Shown piece after piece: positions 37,469 through 47,551 of a stretch of 64,000 nucleotides of DNA (position 1 is the stretch's first letter; each line of letters begins with the position of its first letter). This DNA comes from Pseudomonas brassicacearum (GTDB lineage Bacteria; Pseudomonadota; Gammaproteobacteria; Pseudomonadales; Pseudomonadaceae). The stretch spans positions 6,317,001-6,381,000 of the forward strand of contig NZ_CP007410.1 of assembly GCF_000585995.1 (NCBI RefSeq), given 5' to 3'. The notes beneath the pieces are model-generated. The model saw only the letters and a list, made by a program, of their open reading frames with translations. It was not told where the DNA came from and searched no databases. The position numbers and the translations under genes are program-made.

Positions 37469-38115
37469 GCGATTTCACTTTCTGGGACGTGGTGCGCAAC
37501 CTGCTCACGGGCCTGCAATGGACCCTGGCATTGTCGCTGGTGGCGTTTATCGGCGGCGGCCTGATCGGTTTGCTGGTGATGGTGTTGCGCATCTCCAAAA
37601 ACGCCCTGCCGCGCAACGTCGCCCGCACCTACATCGAGTTGTTCCAGGGCACGCCACTGTTGATGCAGTTGTTCCTGGTGTTCTTCGGCGTGGCCCTGGC
37701 CGGGGTGGAGATTTCGCCGTGGATGGCCGCGGCGATTGCCCTGACGCTGTTTACCAGCGCTTACCTGGCGGAGATCTGGCGCGGTTGCGTCGAGGCAATC
37801 TCCAATGGCCAGTGGGAAGCCTCCGCGAGCCTGGCCCTCAACCCATTGGAGCAGTTGCGCTACGTCATCCTGCCCCAGGCCTTGCGCATCGCCGTGGCGC
37901 CGACCGTGGGCTTTTCCGTGCAGGTGGTCAAAGGCACCGCGGTGACATCGATCATTGGCTTCACCGAACTGACCAAGACCGGCGGCATGCTCGCCAACGC
38001 CACGTTCGAGCCGTTCATGGTGTATGGCCTGGTGGCCCTCGGTTATTTCCTGCTCTGCTACCCCTTGTCCCTCAGTGCGCGCTACCTGGAAAGGAGACTG
38101 CATGCCTCTGCTTAG
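37465..38115 (+). CDS. Polar amino-acid ABC transporter permease 2
   Basis: This 216-residue HisQ/HisM-type permease contains YIELFQGTPLLMQLFLVFFG and the EAA loop WEASASLALNPLEQLRYVILP. ATG 37465 follows AGGAG; the open frame to 37396 lies inside the previous gene. Its 3' end overlaps the ATPase gene by 14 bases, which indicates tight translational coupling. Confidence 0.93.
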   Translation: MSDFTFWDVVRNLLTGLQWTLALSLVAFIGGGLIGLLVMVLRISKNALPRNVARTYIELFQGTPLLMQLFLVFFGVALAGVEISPWMAAAIALTLFTSAYLAEIWRGCVEAISNGQWEASASLALNPLEQLRYVILPQALRIAVAPTVGFSVQVVKGTAVTSIIGFTELTKTGGMLANATFEPFMVYGLVALGYFLLCYPLSLSARYLERRLHASA

Positions 38116-38836
38116 AATTTCCGCCCTGCATAAATACTACGGCGATCACCATGTGCTCAAAGGCATCGACCTGACCGTCGAGGAAGGTCAGGTGGTGGCG
38201 ATCATCGGCCGCAGCGGCTCGGGCAAATCCACGTTGCTGCGCACCCTCAACGGCCTGGAGTCGATCAACGACGGCGTGATCGAAGTGGATGGCGAATACC
38301 TCGACGCCGCCCGCGCCGACCTGCGCAGCCTGCGGCAGAAAGTCGGGATGGTGTTCCAGCAGTTCAACCTGTTCCCGCACCTGACGGTCGGCGAGAACGT
38401 GATGCTCGCGCCGCAGGTTGTACAGAAAGTAACCAAGGCCAAGGCGACCGAACTGGCGCGGCAGATGCTGGAACGGGTCGGCCTCGGCGAGAAATTCGAT
38501 GCGTTTCCCGACCGTTTGTCCGGTGGCCAGCAGCAACGGGTCGCTATTGCCCGGGCCCTGGCGATGTCGCCGAAAGTGCTGCTGTGCGACGAAATCACCT
38601 CGGCCCTGGACCCGGAGCTGGTCAATGAAGTGCTCAGCGTGGTGCGGCAACTGGCCAAGGAAGGCATGACCCTGATCATGGTCACCCACGAAATGCGCTT
38701 CGCCCGGGAAGTCGGGGATAAATTGGTGTTCATGCACCAGGGCAAGGTGCATGAAGTGGGGGATCCCAAGGTGTTGTTCGCCGATCCACAGACGGTGGAG
38801 CTGGCGAATTTTATCGGGACCGTCGAGCCAGCCTGA
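38102..38836 (+). CDS. Polar amino-acid ABC transporter ATPase
   Basis: This 244-residue GlnQ/HisP-type ATPase has Walker A GRSGSGKST, a Q loop in FQQFNLFPHLTV, signature LSGGQQQRVAIARAL, Walker B VLLCDEITSALDP and switch His in VTHEM. It powers the importer formed by the two upstream permeases. ATG 38102 follows AAAGGAG. A REP pair lies 22 bases after its stop and ends the operon. Confidence 0.95.
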   Translation: MPLLRISALHKYYGDHHVLKGIDLTVEEGQVVAIIGRSGSGKSTLLRTLNGLESINDGVIEVDGEYLDAARADLRSLRQKVGMVFQQFNLFPHLTVGENVMLAPQVVQKVTKAKATELARQMLERVGLGEKFDAFPDRLSGGQQQRVAIARALAMSPKVLLCDEITSALDPELVNEVLSVVRQLAKEGMTLIMVTHEMRFAREVGDKLVFMHQGKVHEVGDPKVLFADPQTVELANFIGTVEPA

Positions 38837-38857
38837 TTTTCTCAGCCAAGGAACACT

Positions 38858-38991
38858 CTGTGGCGAGGGGATTTATCCCCGTTGGGCTGCGAAGCGGCCC
38901 CCAAACCAGGCAACTCGGCGTGCCAGGATGATTGAGTTCACAGCTTTAGGGCTGCTGCGCAGCCCAGCGGGGATAAATCCCCTCGCCACAA
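38858..38991. repeat. REP pair (type C)
   Basis: Inverted copies at 38858-38886 and about 38964-38991 share the GGCGAGGGGATTTATCCCC core with the pair at 28305. It separates the amino-acid importer from ppx. Confidence 0.9.
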
Positions 38992-39096
38992 GAGCACCCT
39001 GCAAGCTGCTCTGGCTCAAGGGTTTGGTTCAGGTGCGTTGGCGTAAGCGGTTGATCGTGGCAGGATGGCGAGGTTATCGACCGAGACTTTTTGACC

Positions 39097-40599
39097 ATGC
39101 CGCCATCCCAAGCCAAGAATCTGTCCCTGATCGCTGCCATAGACCTGGGCTCCAACAGCTTCCACATGGTCGTCGCCAAGGCCCAGAACGGGGAAATCCG
39201 CATTCTTGAGCGGCTCGGCGAGAAGGTCCAACTGGCCGCCGGGATCGACGAAGAGCGCAAGCTCAGCGAGGAATCCATCCAGCGCGGGCTCGATTGCCTC
39301 AAGCGCTTTGCCCAACTGATCAACGGCATGCCCCTGGGCGCGGTGCGGATCGTAGGTACCAATGCCCTGCGCGAGGCGCGCAACCGGGGTGAATTCATCC
39401 GCCGCGCCGAAGAGATCCTCGGCCATCCGGTGGAAGTCATCTCTGGCCGTGAAGAAGCCCGCCTGATCTACCTCGGCGTCTCCCACACCCTGGCCGATAC
39501 GCCGGGCAAGCGCCTGGTGGCGGACATCGGCGGCGGCAGTACCGAGTTCATCATTGGCCAGCGTTTCGAGCCGCTGCTGCGCGAAAGCCTGCAGATGGGC
39601 TGCGTCAGCTATACCCAGCGCTATTTCCGCGACGGCAAGATTACCCCGGCCCGCTATGCCCAGGCCTATACGGCGGCGCGCCTGGAAATCATGAGCATCG
39701 AACACGCCCTGCATCGCCTGACCTGGGATGAAGCCATCGGCTCCTCGGGCACCATTCGCGCCATTGGCCTGGCACTCAAGGCCGGCGGGCATGGCACCGG
39801 CGAGGTCAATGCCGAGGGTTTGGCCTGGCTCAAGCGTCGGGTGTTCAAGCTCGGCGATGCCGACAAGATCGATTTCGAAGGCATCAAGCCCGACCGCCGG
39901 GCAATTTTCCCGGCGGGGCTGGCGATTCTGGAAGCCATTTTCGACGCCCTCGAATTGCAGCGCATGGACCACTGTGAGGGCGCCCTGCGCGAAGGCGTGC
40001 TGTATGACCTACTGGGGCGTCATCATCACGAAGACGTCCGGGAACGCACCCTGGGCTCGCTCATGGAGCGTTATCACGTCGATCAGGAACAAGCCGCTCG
40101 GGTCGAGCGCAAGGCGCTGCATGCCTTCGACCAGGTGGCCGATGACTGGGACCTGAACGACGGCGTCTGGCGCGAACTGCTGGGCTGGGCCGCCAAGGTG
40201 CATGAGGTGGGCCTGGACATCGCCCACTATCACTACCACAAGCACGGCGCCTACCTGATCGAGCACTCGGACCTGGCGGGTTTCTCCCGGGAAGACCAAC
40301 AGATGCTCGCGCTTCTGGTGCGCGGACACCGTCGCAACATTCCCAAGGATAAATTTGCCGAATTCGGCGATGACGGCATCAAGCTGATTCGCCTGTGCGT
40401 GCTGCTGCGCTTTGCGATTCTGTTCCACCACATCCGCGGCACCCAGGAAATGCCCCAGGTGGTCCTGCGCGCCGATGGCGATCATCTGGATGTGTTGTTT
40501 CCTGAAAATTGGCTGGAAGAGAACCAACTGACCCAGGCCGACTTCGCCCAGGAAGCCGACTGGCTGACCCGGGTCGGGATTGTGTTGAACATCCACTGA
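39097..40599 (+). CDS. ppx: Exopolyphosphatase
   Basis: This 500-residue enzyme releases phosphate from polyphosphate ends. It belongs to the ASKHA fold: phosphate-1 motif DLGSNSFHM (near 19), phosphate-2 motif [12 protein letters not shown] (near 143), and a C-terminal HD-like helical domain ([20 protein letters not shown]). GppA-type ppGpp phosphatase activity cannot be excluded. ATG 39097 is preferred over a TTG at 39091. It converges with ppk, its metabolic opposite, across a REP pair. Confidence 0.93.
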   Translation: MPPSQAKNLSLIAAIDLGSNSFHMVVAKAQNGEIRILERLGEKVQLAAGIDEERKLSEESIQRGLDCLKRFAQLINGMPLGAVRIVGTNALREARNRGEFIRRAEEILGHPVEVISGREEARLIYLGVSHTLADTPGKRLVADIGGGSTEFIIGQRFEPLLRESLQMGCVSYTQRYFRDGKITPARYAQAYTAARLEIMSIEHALHRLTWDEAIGSSGTIRAIGLALKAGGHGTGEVNAEGLAWLKRRVFKLGDADKIDFEGIKPDRRAIFPAGLAILEAIFDALELQRMDHCEGALREGVLYDLLGRHHHEDVRERTLGSLMERYHVDQEQAARVERKALHAFDQVADDWDLNDGVWRELLGWAAKVHEVGLDIAHYHYHKHGAYLIEHSDLAGFSREDQQMLALLVRGHRRNIPKDKFAEFGDDGIKLIRLCVLLRFAILFHHIRGTQEMPQVVLRADGDHLDVLFPENWLEENQLTQADFAQEADWLTRVGIVLNIH

Positions 40600-40619
40600 G
40601 CCCTGCCACAACACAATCT

Positions 40620-40755
40620 CTGTGGCGAGGGAGCTTGCTCCCGGTGGAGGGCGAAGCCCTCCCAAGAGTGGCTGCGATGATCTGACTGACAGATCACGAC
40701 CTCAGATTTGGGGACTGCTTCGCAGCCCAGCGGGAGCAAGCTCCCTCGCCACAAA
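40620..40755. repeat. REP pair (type B)
   Basis: Inverted copies at 40620-40646 and 40728-40754 with the GAGGGAGCTTGCTCCC core lie between the converging ppx and ppk genes. Confidence 0.9.
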
Positions 40756-40783
40756 AGCCAAGCCTGCCTCCCCCGCCGATTTT

Positions 40784-43000
40784 TTAACGAACCGCCAACA
40801 CCGGACTGCTCAAGCGCTCCAGCAACGTCGCCTGGGCACTGCGCGGGTTCTGGTTGCCGGTCGGCGTGTTGCGGATGTAACGGCCATCCGACTGCAGGCT
40901 CCAGCTGTGGGTGTTGTCGGTGAGGTAGCTTTCCAGCTCCTTCTTGACCCGCAGGATCAACTTCTTGCCTTCCACCGGGAAGCAAGTCTCGACCCGCTTG
41001 TCGAGGTTGCGCTCCATCCAGTCGGCACTGGACAGGAACATCTGCTCCTCGCCACCATTGAGGAAGTAGAACACCCGGGTATGTTCCAGGAAGCGTCCGA
41101 TGATCGAGCGTACGTGGATGTTATGGGACACCCCCGGAATGCCCGGCCGCAGGCAGCACATGCCACGTACCACCAGGTCGATGCGCACGCCCGACTGGCT
41201 GGCCTTGTACAACGCGCGGATGATTTTCGGATCGGTCAGCGAGTTGAATTTGGCGATGATGTGCGCCGGCTTGCCTTCCAGGGCGAACTGGGTTTCCCGG
41301 GCGATCATGTCGAGCATGCCCTTTTTCAGGGTAAATGGCGCATGCAGCAGTTTTTTCATGCGCAGGGTCTTGCCCATGCCGATCAATTGGCTGAACAGCT
41401 TGCCGACGTCTTCGCACAAGGCATCGTCAGAGGTCAGCAGGCTGTAGTCGGTGTAGAGACGGGCGTTGGCGGCGTGATAGTTGCCGGTGCCCAAGTGGGC
41501 ATAACGCACGATTTCACCGGCTTCGCGCCGCAGGATGAGCATCATCTTGGCGTGGGTCTTGAAGCCGACCACGCCGTAGATCACCACCGCACCGGCCGCT
41601 TGCAGACGGCTGGCCAGTTGCAGGTTGGATTCCTCATCGAAGCGCGCGCGCAATTCGATCACCGCCGTGACCTCCTTGCCGTTTCGCGCCGCGTCCACCA
41701 GGGCGTCGACGATTTCCGAGTTGGCGCCGCTGCGATACAGGGTCTGTCGCACCGCCAATACGTGAGGATCCTTGGCGGCCTGGCGCAGCAGGTCGACCAC
41801 AGGGGTGAACGACTCGAACGGGTGCAACAGCAGGATGTCCTGCTTGCTGATCACGCTGAAAATGTTCTCGCTGTTCTGCAGCAGTTTCGGGATCTGCGGC
41901 GTGAACGGCAAATATTGCAGCTCAGGGTGACTGTCCAGGCCGGTGATGCTGAACAGCCGGGTCAGGTTGACCGGACCGTTGACCTGATACAGCTCGGTCT
42001 CATGCAGGTTGAATTGCTTGAGCAGGTAATCGGACAGGTGTTTGGGGCAAGTGTCGGCCACTTCCAGGCGCACCGCATCGCCGTAGCGGCGCGAGAACAG
42101 CTCGCCGCGCAGGGCGCGGGCCAGGTCTTCGACATCTTCGGTGTCTACCGACAGGTCGGCGTTGCGGGTCAGGCGGAACTGGTAGCAGCCCTTGACCTTC
42201 ATGCCCTGGAACAGGTCATCGGCGTGGGCATGGATCATCGACGACAGGAACACATAGTTGTCGCCAGCGCCGCCCACATCTTCCGGTACGCGGATGACGC
42301 GTGGCAGCAGGCGCGGTGCCGGGATGATCGCCAGGCCGGAATCGCGACCAAAGGCGTCGATGCCTTCCAGTTCGACGATGAAGTTCAGGCTCTTGTTGAC
42401 CAGCAGCGGGAACGGGTGTGTCGGGTCGAGGCCGATCGGCGTAATGATCGGCGCGATCTCATCGCGGAAATAGCGACGCACCCAGGTCTTGATCTTGGTG
42501 TTCCAGTTGCGGCGACGGATGAAGCGGACCTGATGTTTTTCCAGCTCCGGCAACAGGATGTCATTGAGGATCGCGTACTGGCGGTCAACGTGGCCGTGGA
42601 CCAGTTCACTGATGCGCGCCAGGGCCTGATGCGGTTGCAGCCCGTCGGCACCGGCCTGTTCCCGGGCGAAGGTGATCTGTTTCTTCAACCCGGCGACGCG
42701 GATTTCGAAGAACTCATCCAGGTTGCTGGAAAAGATCAGCAGGAACTTCAACCGCTCGAGTAACGGATAGGACTCGTCCAGCGCCTGCTCCAGCACGCGG
42801 ATGTTGAACTGCAGTTGCGACAGCTCCCGATGGATGTACAGGCTGCTGTCATCCAGGTTGGGAACGGCAATCACCGGGGCCGGGGCAGGCTCGATGACAG
42901 CCGGGGGAGCGGGCTCCAGCTCCGGCGGTGTCTCAGCGACTTGCTCGACCACGGGTTGAGCATCTTTTACAGCAACTTCAGAGAGTCCTTCGGTATTCAT
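40784..43000 (-). CDS. ppk1: Polyphosphate kinase 1
   Basis: This 738-residue enzyme polymerises the gamma-phosphate of ATP into polyphosphate. The protein has a Pro- and Glu-rich N-terminal extension of about 50 residues, then the PPK N domain ([19 protein letters not shown]), the helical head domain, and catalytic domains with the autophosphorylated His in [11 protein letters not shown] (near 481) and the second His in [10 protein letters not shown] (near 638). It lies 17 bases after hemB on the same strand, so the two are probably one transcript. Confidence 0.96.
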   Translation of the reverse strand: MNTEGLSEVAVKDAQPVVEQVAETPPELEPAPPAVIEPAPAPVIAVPNLDDSSLYIHRELSQLQFNIRVLEQALDESYPLLERLKFLLIFSSNLDEFFEIRVAGLKKQITFAREQAGADGLQPHQALARISELVHGHVDRQYAILNDILLPELEKHQVRFIRRRNWNTKIKTWVRRYFRDEIAPIITPIGLDPTHPFPLLVNKSLNFIVELEGIDAFGRDSGLAIIPAPRLLPRVIRVPEDVGGAGDNYVFLSSMIHAHADDLFQGMKVKGCYQFRLTRNADLSVDTEDVEDLARALRGELFSRRYGDAVRLEVADTCPKHLSDYLLKQFNLHETELYQVNGPVNLTRLFSITGLDSHPELQYLPFTPQIPKLLQNSENIFSVISKQDILLLHPFESFTPVVDLLRQAAKDPHVLAVRQTLYRSGANSEIVDALVDAARNGKEVTAVIELRARFDEESNLQLASRLQAAGAVVIYGVVGFKTHAKMMLILRREAGEIVRYAHLGTGNYHAANARLYTDYSLLTSDDALCEDVGKLFSQLIGMGKTLRMKKLLHAPFTLKKGMLDMIARETQFALEGKPAHIIAKFNSLTDPKIIRALYKASQSGVRIDLVVRGMCCLRPGIPGVSHNIHVRSIIGRFLEHTRVFYFLNGGEEQMFLSSADWMERNLDKRVETCFPVEGKKLILRVKKELESYLTDNTHSWSLQSDGRYIRNTPTGNQNPRSAQATLLERLSSPVLAVR

Positions 43001-43017
43001 CGCAAGTTCCTGGGAGG

Positions 43018-44133
<1,116 letters not shown>

Positions 44134-44236
44134 TTATTGTCATTGTAGGAATTGTTCACGTCGAGACACATTTCGATACTTTCCTGAATGTGCTCGAAGG
44201 GTTAGGCTGCGCGTTCATTTCGCCAGCACCCAGACA

Positions 44237-44860
44237 ATGCTCCAACAATTTCTGCATGACTTCGGCTACTTGGCCCTGTTTATCGGCACGTTCTTCGAAG
44301 GCGAAACCATCCTCGTGCTCGCAGGCTTCCTGGCGTTCCGCGGCTATATGGATATCAATCTCGTGGTGGTCGTGGCGTTCTGCGGCAGCTATGCGGGCGA
44401 TCAGCTGTGGTATTTCCTGGGCCGCAAGCATGGGCGCAAGCTGCTGGCGCGCAAGCCACGCTGGCAATTGATGGGGGATCGCGCGCTGGAGCATATCCGC
44501 AAGCATCCGGACATCTGGGTCCTGAGCTTTCGCTTCGTCTATGGCCTGCGTACGGTGATGCCGGTGGCTATCGGCCTGTCAGGCTACCCGCCGGGCCGTT
44601 ACCTGTTGCTCAACGGCATCGGTGCGGCAATCTGGGCCACGGCACTGGCCGCCGCTGCCTACCACTTCGGCGCAGTGCTCGAAGGCATGCTGGGCAGCAT
44701 CAAGAAATACGAGCTGTGGGTGCTCGGCGCCCTGTTGTTGCTGGGCCTGTGCCTGTGGCTGCGTCGGCGCTTCAAGACCGCGCGGCAGGCCAGGAAGGTC
44801 CTCGAAGCCGAGCGCCTGGCACAAGCCAAGGCCGGCGAACCTACGACGCCAACCGAGTAA
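44237..44860 (+). CDS. DedA family membrane protein
   Basis: This 207-residue inner-membrane protein has the DedA/SNARE-associated landmarks FIGTFFEGETILVLAGFLA, GDQLWYFLGRKHGR and FRFVYGLRTVMPVAIGLSG. DedA proteins are flippase-like and support envelope integrity and lipid recycling. The start at ATG 44237 is preceded by only a weak ribosome site; the frame is open upstream to 44087 but that part is not DedA-like. The last 20 bases overlap the convergent hydroxylase gene. Confidence 0.88.
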   Translation: MLQQFLHDFGYLALFIGTFFEGETILVLAGFLAFRGYMDINLVVVVAFCGSYAGDQLWYFLGRKHGRKLLARKPRWQLMGDRALEHIRKHPDIWVLSFRFVYGLRTVMPVAIGLSGYPPGRYLLLNGIGAAIWATALAAAAYHFGAVLEGMLGSIKKYELWVLGALLLLGLCLWLRRRFKTARQARKVLEAERLAQAKAGEPTTPTE

Positions 44861-46076
44861 ACCGGTTGCGGCAGCAATACAGGCCAATACCACTGAGCAA
44901 GCTGTAGCTGAGCAACCCGACCCAAGCCACTGGGCCGGTCGGCCACAAGCCGACCAGCGGCGCCAGCCACACCAGCGGCAGGTTCGAGGCCAGCCGCAAC
45001 AGCTCCAGCCTCAGCGCCCACGGGCGATTCTCCAGGGCCACGCCCAGCACGAACAACCCCCATGCCACCGCTCCCCAACCGAGCACCAGGGCGGCGACCG
45101 GCAGGCTGTTCTCCAGGTTCATCAAGTAACTGCCCAGCGCAATGTAGACGCAGAACTGCAGCGCCACATACCCCTGCTGGCGCCCGTCCAGCGGCACCTC
45201 GAACTTGCGGAACTGGCTCAGCTGCGGCTTGTTCAGCGGGTACCTGGCGGCAACGTCCGCCGGCCGCCAACCGGTGGGCATGAACCAGATCCGCAACTTG
45301 TCCCACCCGCGCTCGGCTCGACGGGCATCCGCCCATAGTTGTGCATAGAACTGCAGGTTGGCCCACAACGGATTCCAGCTGGCCAGCGGCGTGGTTACAC
45401 CAAAAATCACCGGATCGTTGTCGTCTTCTTCCTGGAAGGTGCCAAACAGACGGTCCCAAATAATGAACACCCCGCCGTAGTTGCGATCCATGTAGAGAGG
45501 GTTCTGTGCATGGTGGGCACGATGATTGGACGGCGTAACGAAGCACCACTCCAGCCAGCCGAGCTTGGGAATGTGTTGGGTGTGGACCCAAAACTGGTAC
45601 AGCAGATTCAACGCCGCAACGCTGACGAACACCACCAGCGGCACGCCCAGCACGGCCAGCGGCAGGTAGAAGATCCAGCTCAACACAAATCCGGTGCTGG
45701 TCTGGCGCAACGCGGTGGACAGGTTGTAGTCCTCGCTCTGGTGATGCACCGAATGGGCCGCCCAGAGGATATTGCGTTCATGGCCCATGCGGTGCAGCCA
45801 GTAATAGCAAAAGTCGTAGAACACAAAGGCAAACACCCAGACCCAGGCCCGGTCGTCAGGCAGTTGAGTGACGGCCAGATGCTTCAATGCAAAGGCGTAG
45901 GTCACCAGCCCCACGCCCTTGGTCAGCAAACCGGTGGTGGTCGACAGCACACCGGTGCTCAAGCTGTTGATCGCGTCCGCCACACGGTAGTGACTCACAC
46001 CACGCCAGCGATCAGCCAGCAACTCGACGGCGATCAACACGAAGAAGAACGGTACGGCATACAGAATGAAATTCAT
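44841..46076 (-). CDS. Sterol desaturase/fatty acid hydroxylase family protein
   Basis: This 411-residue membrane diiron protein has the histidine clusters HRMGH (near 96), HSVHHQSEDYNLS (near 108) and NHRAHHAQN (near 185) of the FA-hydroxylase superfamily. About eight membrane segments include a C-terminal set (280-410) with no known motif. Its substrate is probably a lipid; none can be named. It converges with dedA with a 20-base overlap and lies divergent from elbB. Confidence 0.88.
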   Translation of the reverse strand: MNFILYAVPFFFVLIAVELLADRWRGVSHYRVADAINSLSTGVLSTTTGLLTKGVGLVTYAFALKHLAVTQLPDDRAWVWVFAFVFYDFCYYWLHRMGHERNILWAAHSVHHQSEDYNLSTALRQTSTGFVLSWIFYLPLAVLGVPLVVFVSVAALNLLYQFWVHTQHIPKLGWLEWCFVTPSNHRAHHAQNPLYMDRNYGGVFIIWDRLFGTFQEEDDNDPVIFGVTTPLASWNPLWANLQFYAQLWADARRAERGWDKLRIWFMPTGWRPADVAARYPLNKPQLSQFRKFEVPLDGRQQGYVALQFCVYIALGSYLMNLENSLPVAALVLGWGAVAWGLFVLGVALENRPWALRLELLRLASNLPLVWLAPLVGLWPTGPVAWVGLLSYSLLSGIGLYCCRNRFTRLAS

Positions 46077-46190
46077 GACGCGACCCGAGCTTGTAGGTAA
46101 CCGGCAGATTAGGTGTAGCCGCTGGAGAACCCTATGGCAACGAGTGACAAATTAGTGGACATTTAACGCCATGAATCTGGAGAAAAAACC

Positions 46191-46859
46191 ATGAGCAAAA
46201 AAATTGCAGTGATCCTTTCCGGCTGTGGCGTGTACGACGGCGCCGAGATCCACGAAAGCGTGATCACCTTGCTGCGTCTCGATCAGCGCGGCGCACAGGT
46301 GCAATGTTTCGCCCCCAACATCGCCCAACTGCATGTGATCAATCACCTGACCGGAGAAGAAATGCCCGAGAGCCGCAATGTGCTGGTGGAGTCGGCGCGG
46401 ATCGCTCGGGGCAACGTGAAAGACTTGCGCGAAGCCAGGGCCGAGGATTTCGACGCCTTGATCGTACCCGGTGGTTTTGGCTCGGCGAAAAACCTCTCCA
46501 ACTTTGCCGTCGAAGGCCCGGGTTGCACCGTGCAGCCAGAGGTCCTGGCGCTGACCGAAGCCTTTGCCGAGGCCGGTAAACCGGTGGGGCTGATCTGCAT
46601 TTCCCCGGCCCTGGCGGCCAAGATCTACGGCCCTGGCGTGGTCTGCACCATCGGCAACGACGTCGACACCGCCGCCGCCGTGGTCAAGATGGGCGGCACA
46701 CACGAAGACTGCACCGTCACCGATATCGTCGAAGACACCGCGCGCAAACTGGTCAGCACCCCGGCCTACATGCTGGCGCAGAACATCAGCGAAGCGGCCT
46801 CGGGCATCAATAAGCTGGTGGACCGGGTGCTGGAATTGACGCACGAGAACGACGCCTGA
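46191..46859 (+). CDS. elbB: Isoprenoid biosynthesis glyoxalase ElbB (DJ-1/PfpI fold)
   Basis: This 222-residue protein has the ElbB start KKIAVILSGCGVYDGAEIHE, the FDALIVPGGFG loop and the nucleophile elbow with Cys136 (GLICISPALA). ElbB shows glyoxalase-type activity in E. coli and was linked to isoprenoid synthesis. ATG 46191 follows a GGAGAAAAAACC site. A REP pair follows the gene. Confidence 0.92.
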   Translation: MSKKIAVILSGCGVYDGAEIHESVITLLRLDQRGAQVQCFAPNIAQLHVINHLTGEEMPESRNVLVESARIARGNVKDLREARAEDFDALIVPGGFGSAKNLSNFAVEGPGCTVQPEVLALTEAFAEAGKPVGLICISPALAAKIYGPGVVCTIGNDVDTAAAVVKMGGTHEDCTVTDIVEDTARKLVSTPAYMLAQNISEAASGINKLVDRVLELTHENDA

Positions 46860-46873
46860 CACCGCCGCCATCC

Positions 46874-46966
46874 TTGTGGGAGCGGGCTTGCTCGCGAAGG
46901 CGGTGTGTCAGCCGATAGAGATGCCAGCTGATCCGACGCTATCGCGAGCAAGCTCGCTCCCACAGG
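46874..46966. repeat. REP pair (type A)
   Basis: Inverted copies at 46874-46900 (with one variant base, GAGCGGGC) and 46938-46965 lie between the converging elbB and UPF0178 genes. Confidence 0.9.
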
Positions 46967-46981
46967 GGGGTTACACAGAAC

Positions 46982-47437
46982 TCAAGCCATTCGGGCCAAG
47001 CGCGTCAATATCCGATCCAAGGCATTGGCAAACCCCTGCTTGTCCCGCTCGCTGTACGCCGCCGGGCCACCGCCCATGTGGCCCTGTTCACGCAAATCGG
47101 TGAACAGGTTGCGCACCGCCAGCCGATCCCCCATGTTTTGGGCATCGAATTCCTTGCCCCGAGGGTCCAGGGCGGCGACACCCTTCTTCACCAACCGGTC
47201 CGCCAAGGGCACATCGCTGCAGATCACCAGCTCGCCCGGCACGGCGTGTTCCACCAGGTAATCGTCCGCCGCATCGGGGCCGCTGGGTACCACGATCAAT
47301 TTCACACAGGCCAGGCCCGGCTTGATCTGCGGCTGGCCAGCCACCAGCACCACTTCGAACTGGCGCTTCAAGGCAAACTTGACCACCAGTTCCTTCGCGG
47401 CCTTGGGACAGGCATCGGCGTCGATCCATACGCGCAT
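46982..47437 (-). CDS. UPF0178 family protein (YaiI/YqxD)
   Basis: This 151-residue protein starts MRVWIDADACPKAAKE and has an Asp-rich, PIN-like arrangement (DADACP, CSDVPLADRLVKKG, RNLFTDLREQG). The fold suggests a nuclease, but no activity is established. ATG 47437 follows AGGA; the longer frame to 47530 runs through a REP pair and is not real. It lies 24 bases before that REP pair and 114 bases from the FTR1 gene end. Confidence 0.9.
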   Translation of the reverse strand: MRVWIDADACPKAAKELVVKFALKRQFEVVLVAGQPQIKPGLACVKLIVVPSGPDAADDYLVEHAVPGELVICSDVPLADRLVKKGVAALDPRGKEFDAQNMGDRLAVRNLFTDLREQGHMGGGPAAYSERDKQGFANALDRILTRLARMA

Positions 47438-47461
47438 TGGGGTTGTTCCTCTTTTTAAATG

Positions 47462-47529
47462 CATCGCGAGCAAGCTCGCTCCCACATAGGGCAGCCTACA
47501 TCTTGTGGGAGCGAGCTTGCTCGCGATCA
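47462..47529. repeat. REP pair (type A), short spacer
   Basis: Inverted copies at 47462-47487 and 47502-47529 have the shortest spacer (14 bases) of all pairs in the window. The pair lies between two genes in the same direction. Confidence 0.9.
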
Positions 47530-47551
47530 TGGGCGCAGCGAATGCCGCTGT

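Noticed and set aside
40620..40755. Repeat pairs considered as CRISPR or insertion-sequence remnants
   Set aside because: Each site has only two inverted copies with variable spacers and no cas or transposase genes; they fit REP pairs.
40622..42763. Long open frame (713 codons) on the plus strand across ppk
   Set aside because: It starts inside a REP pair and is the mirror of ppk codon bias; no domain or ribosome site supports it.
46982..47530. Longer UPF0178 protein starting inside the REP pair
   Set aside because: The extra codons translate the REP palindrome; the family begins at MRVWIDADACP with its own ribosome site.
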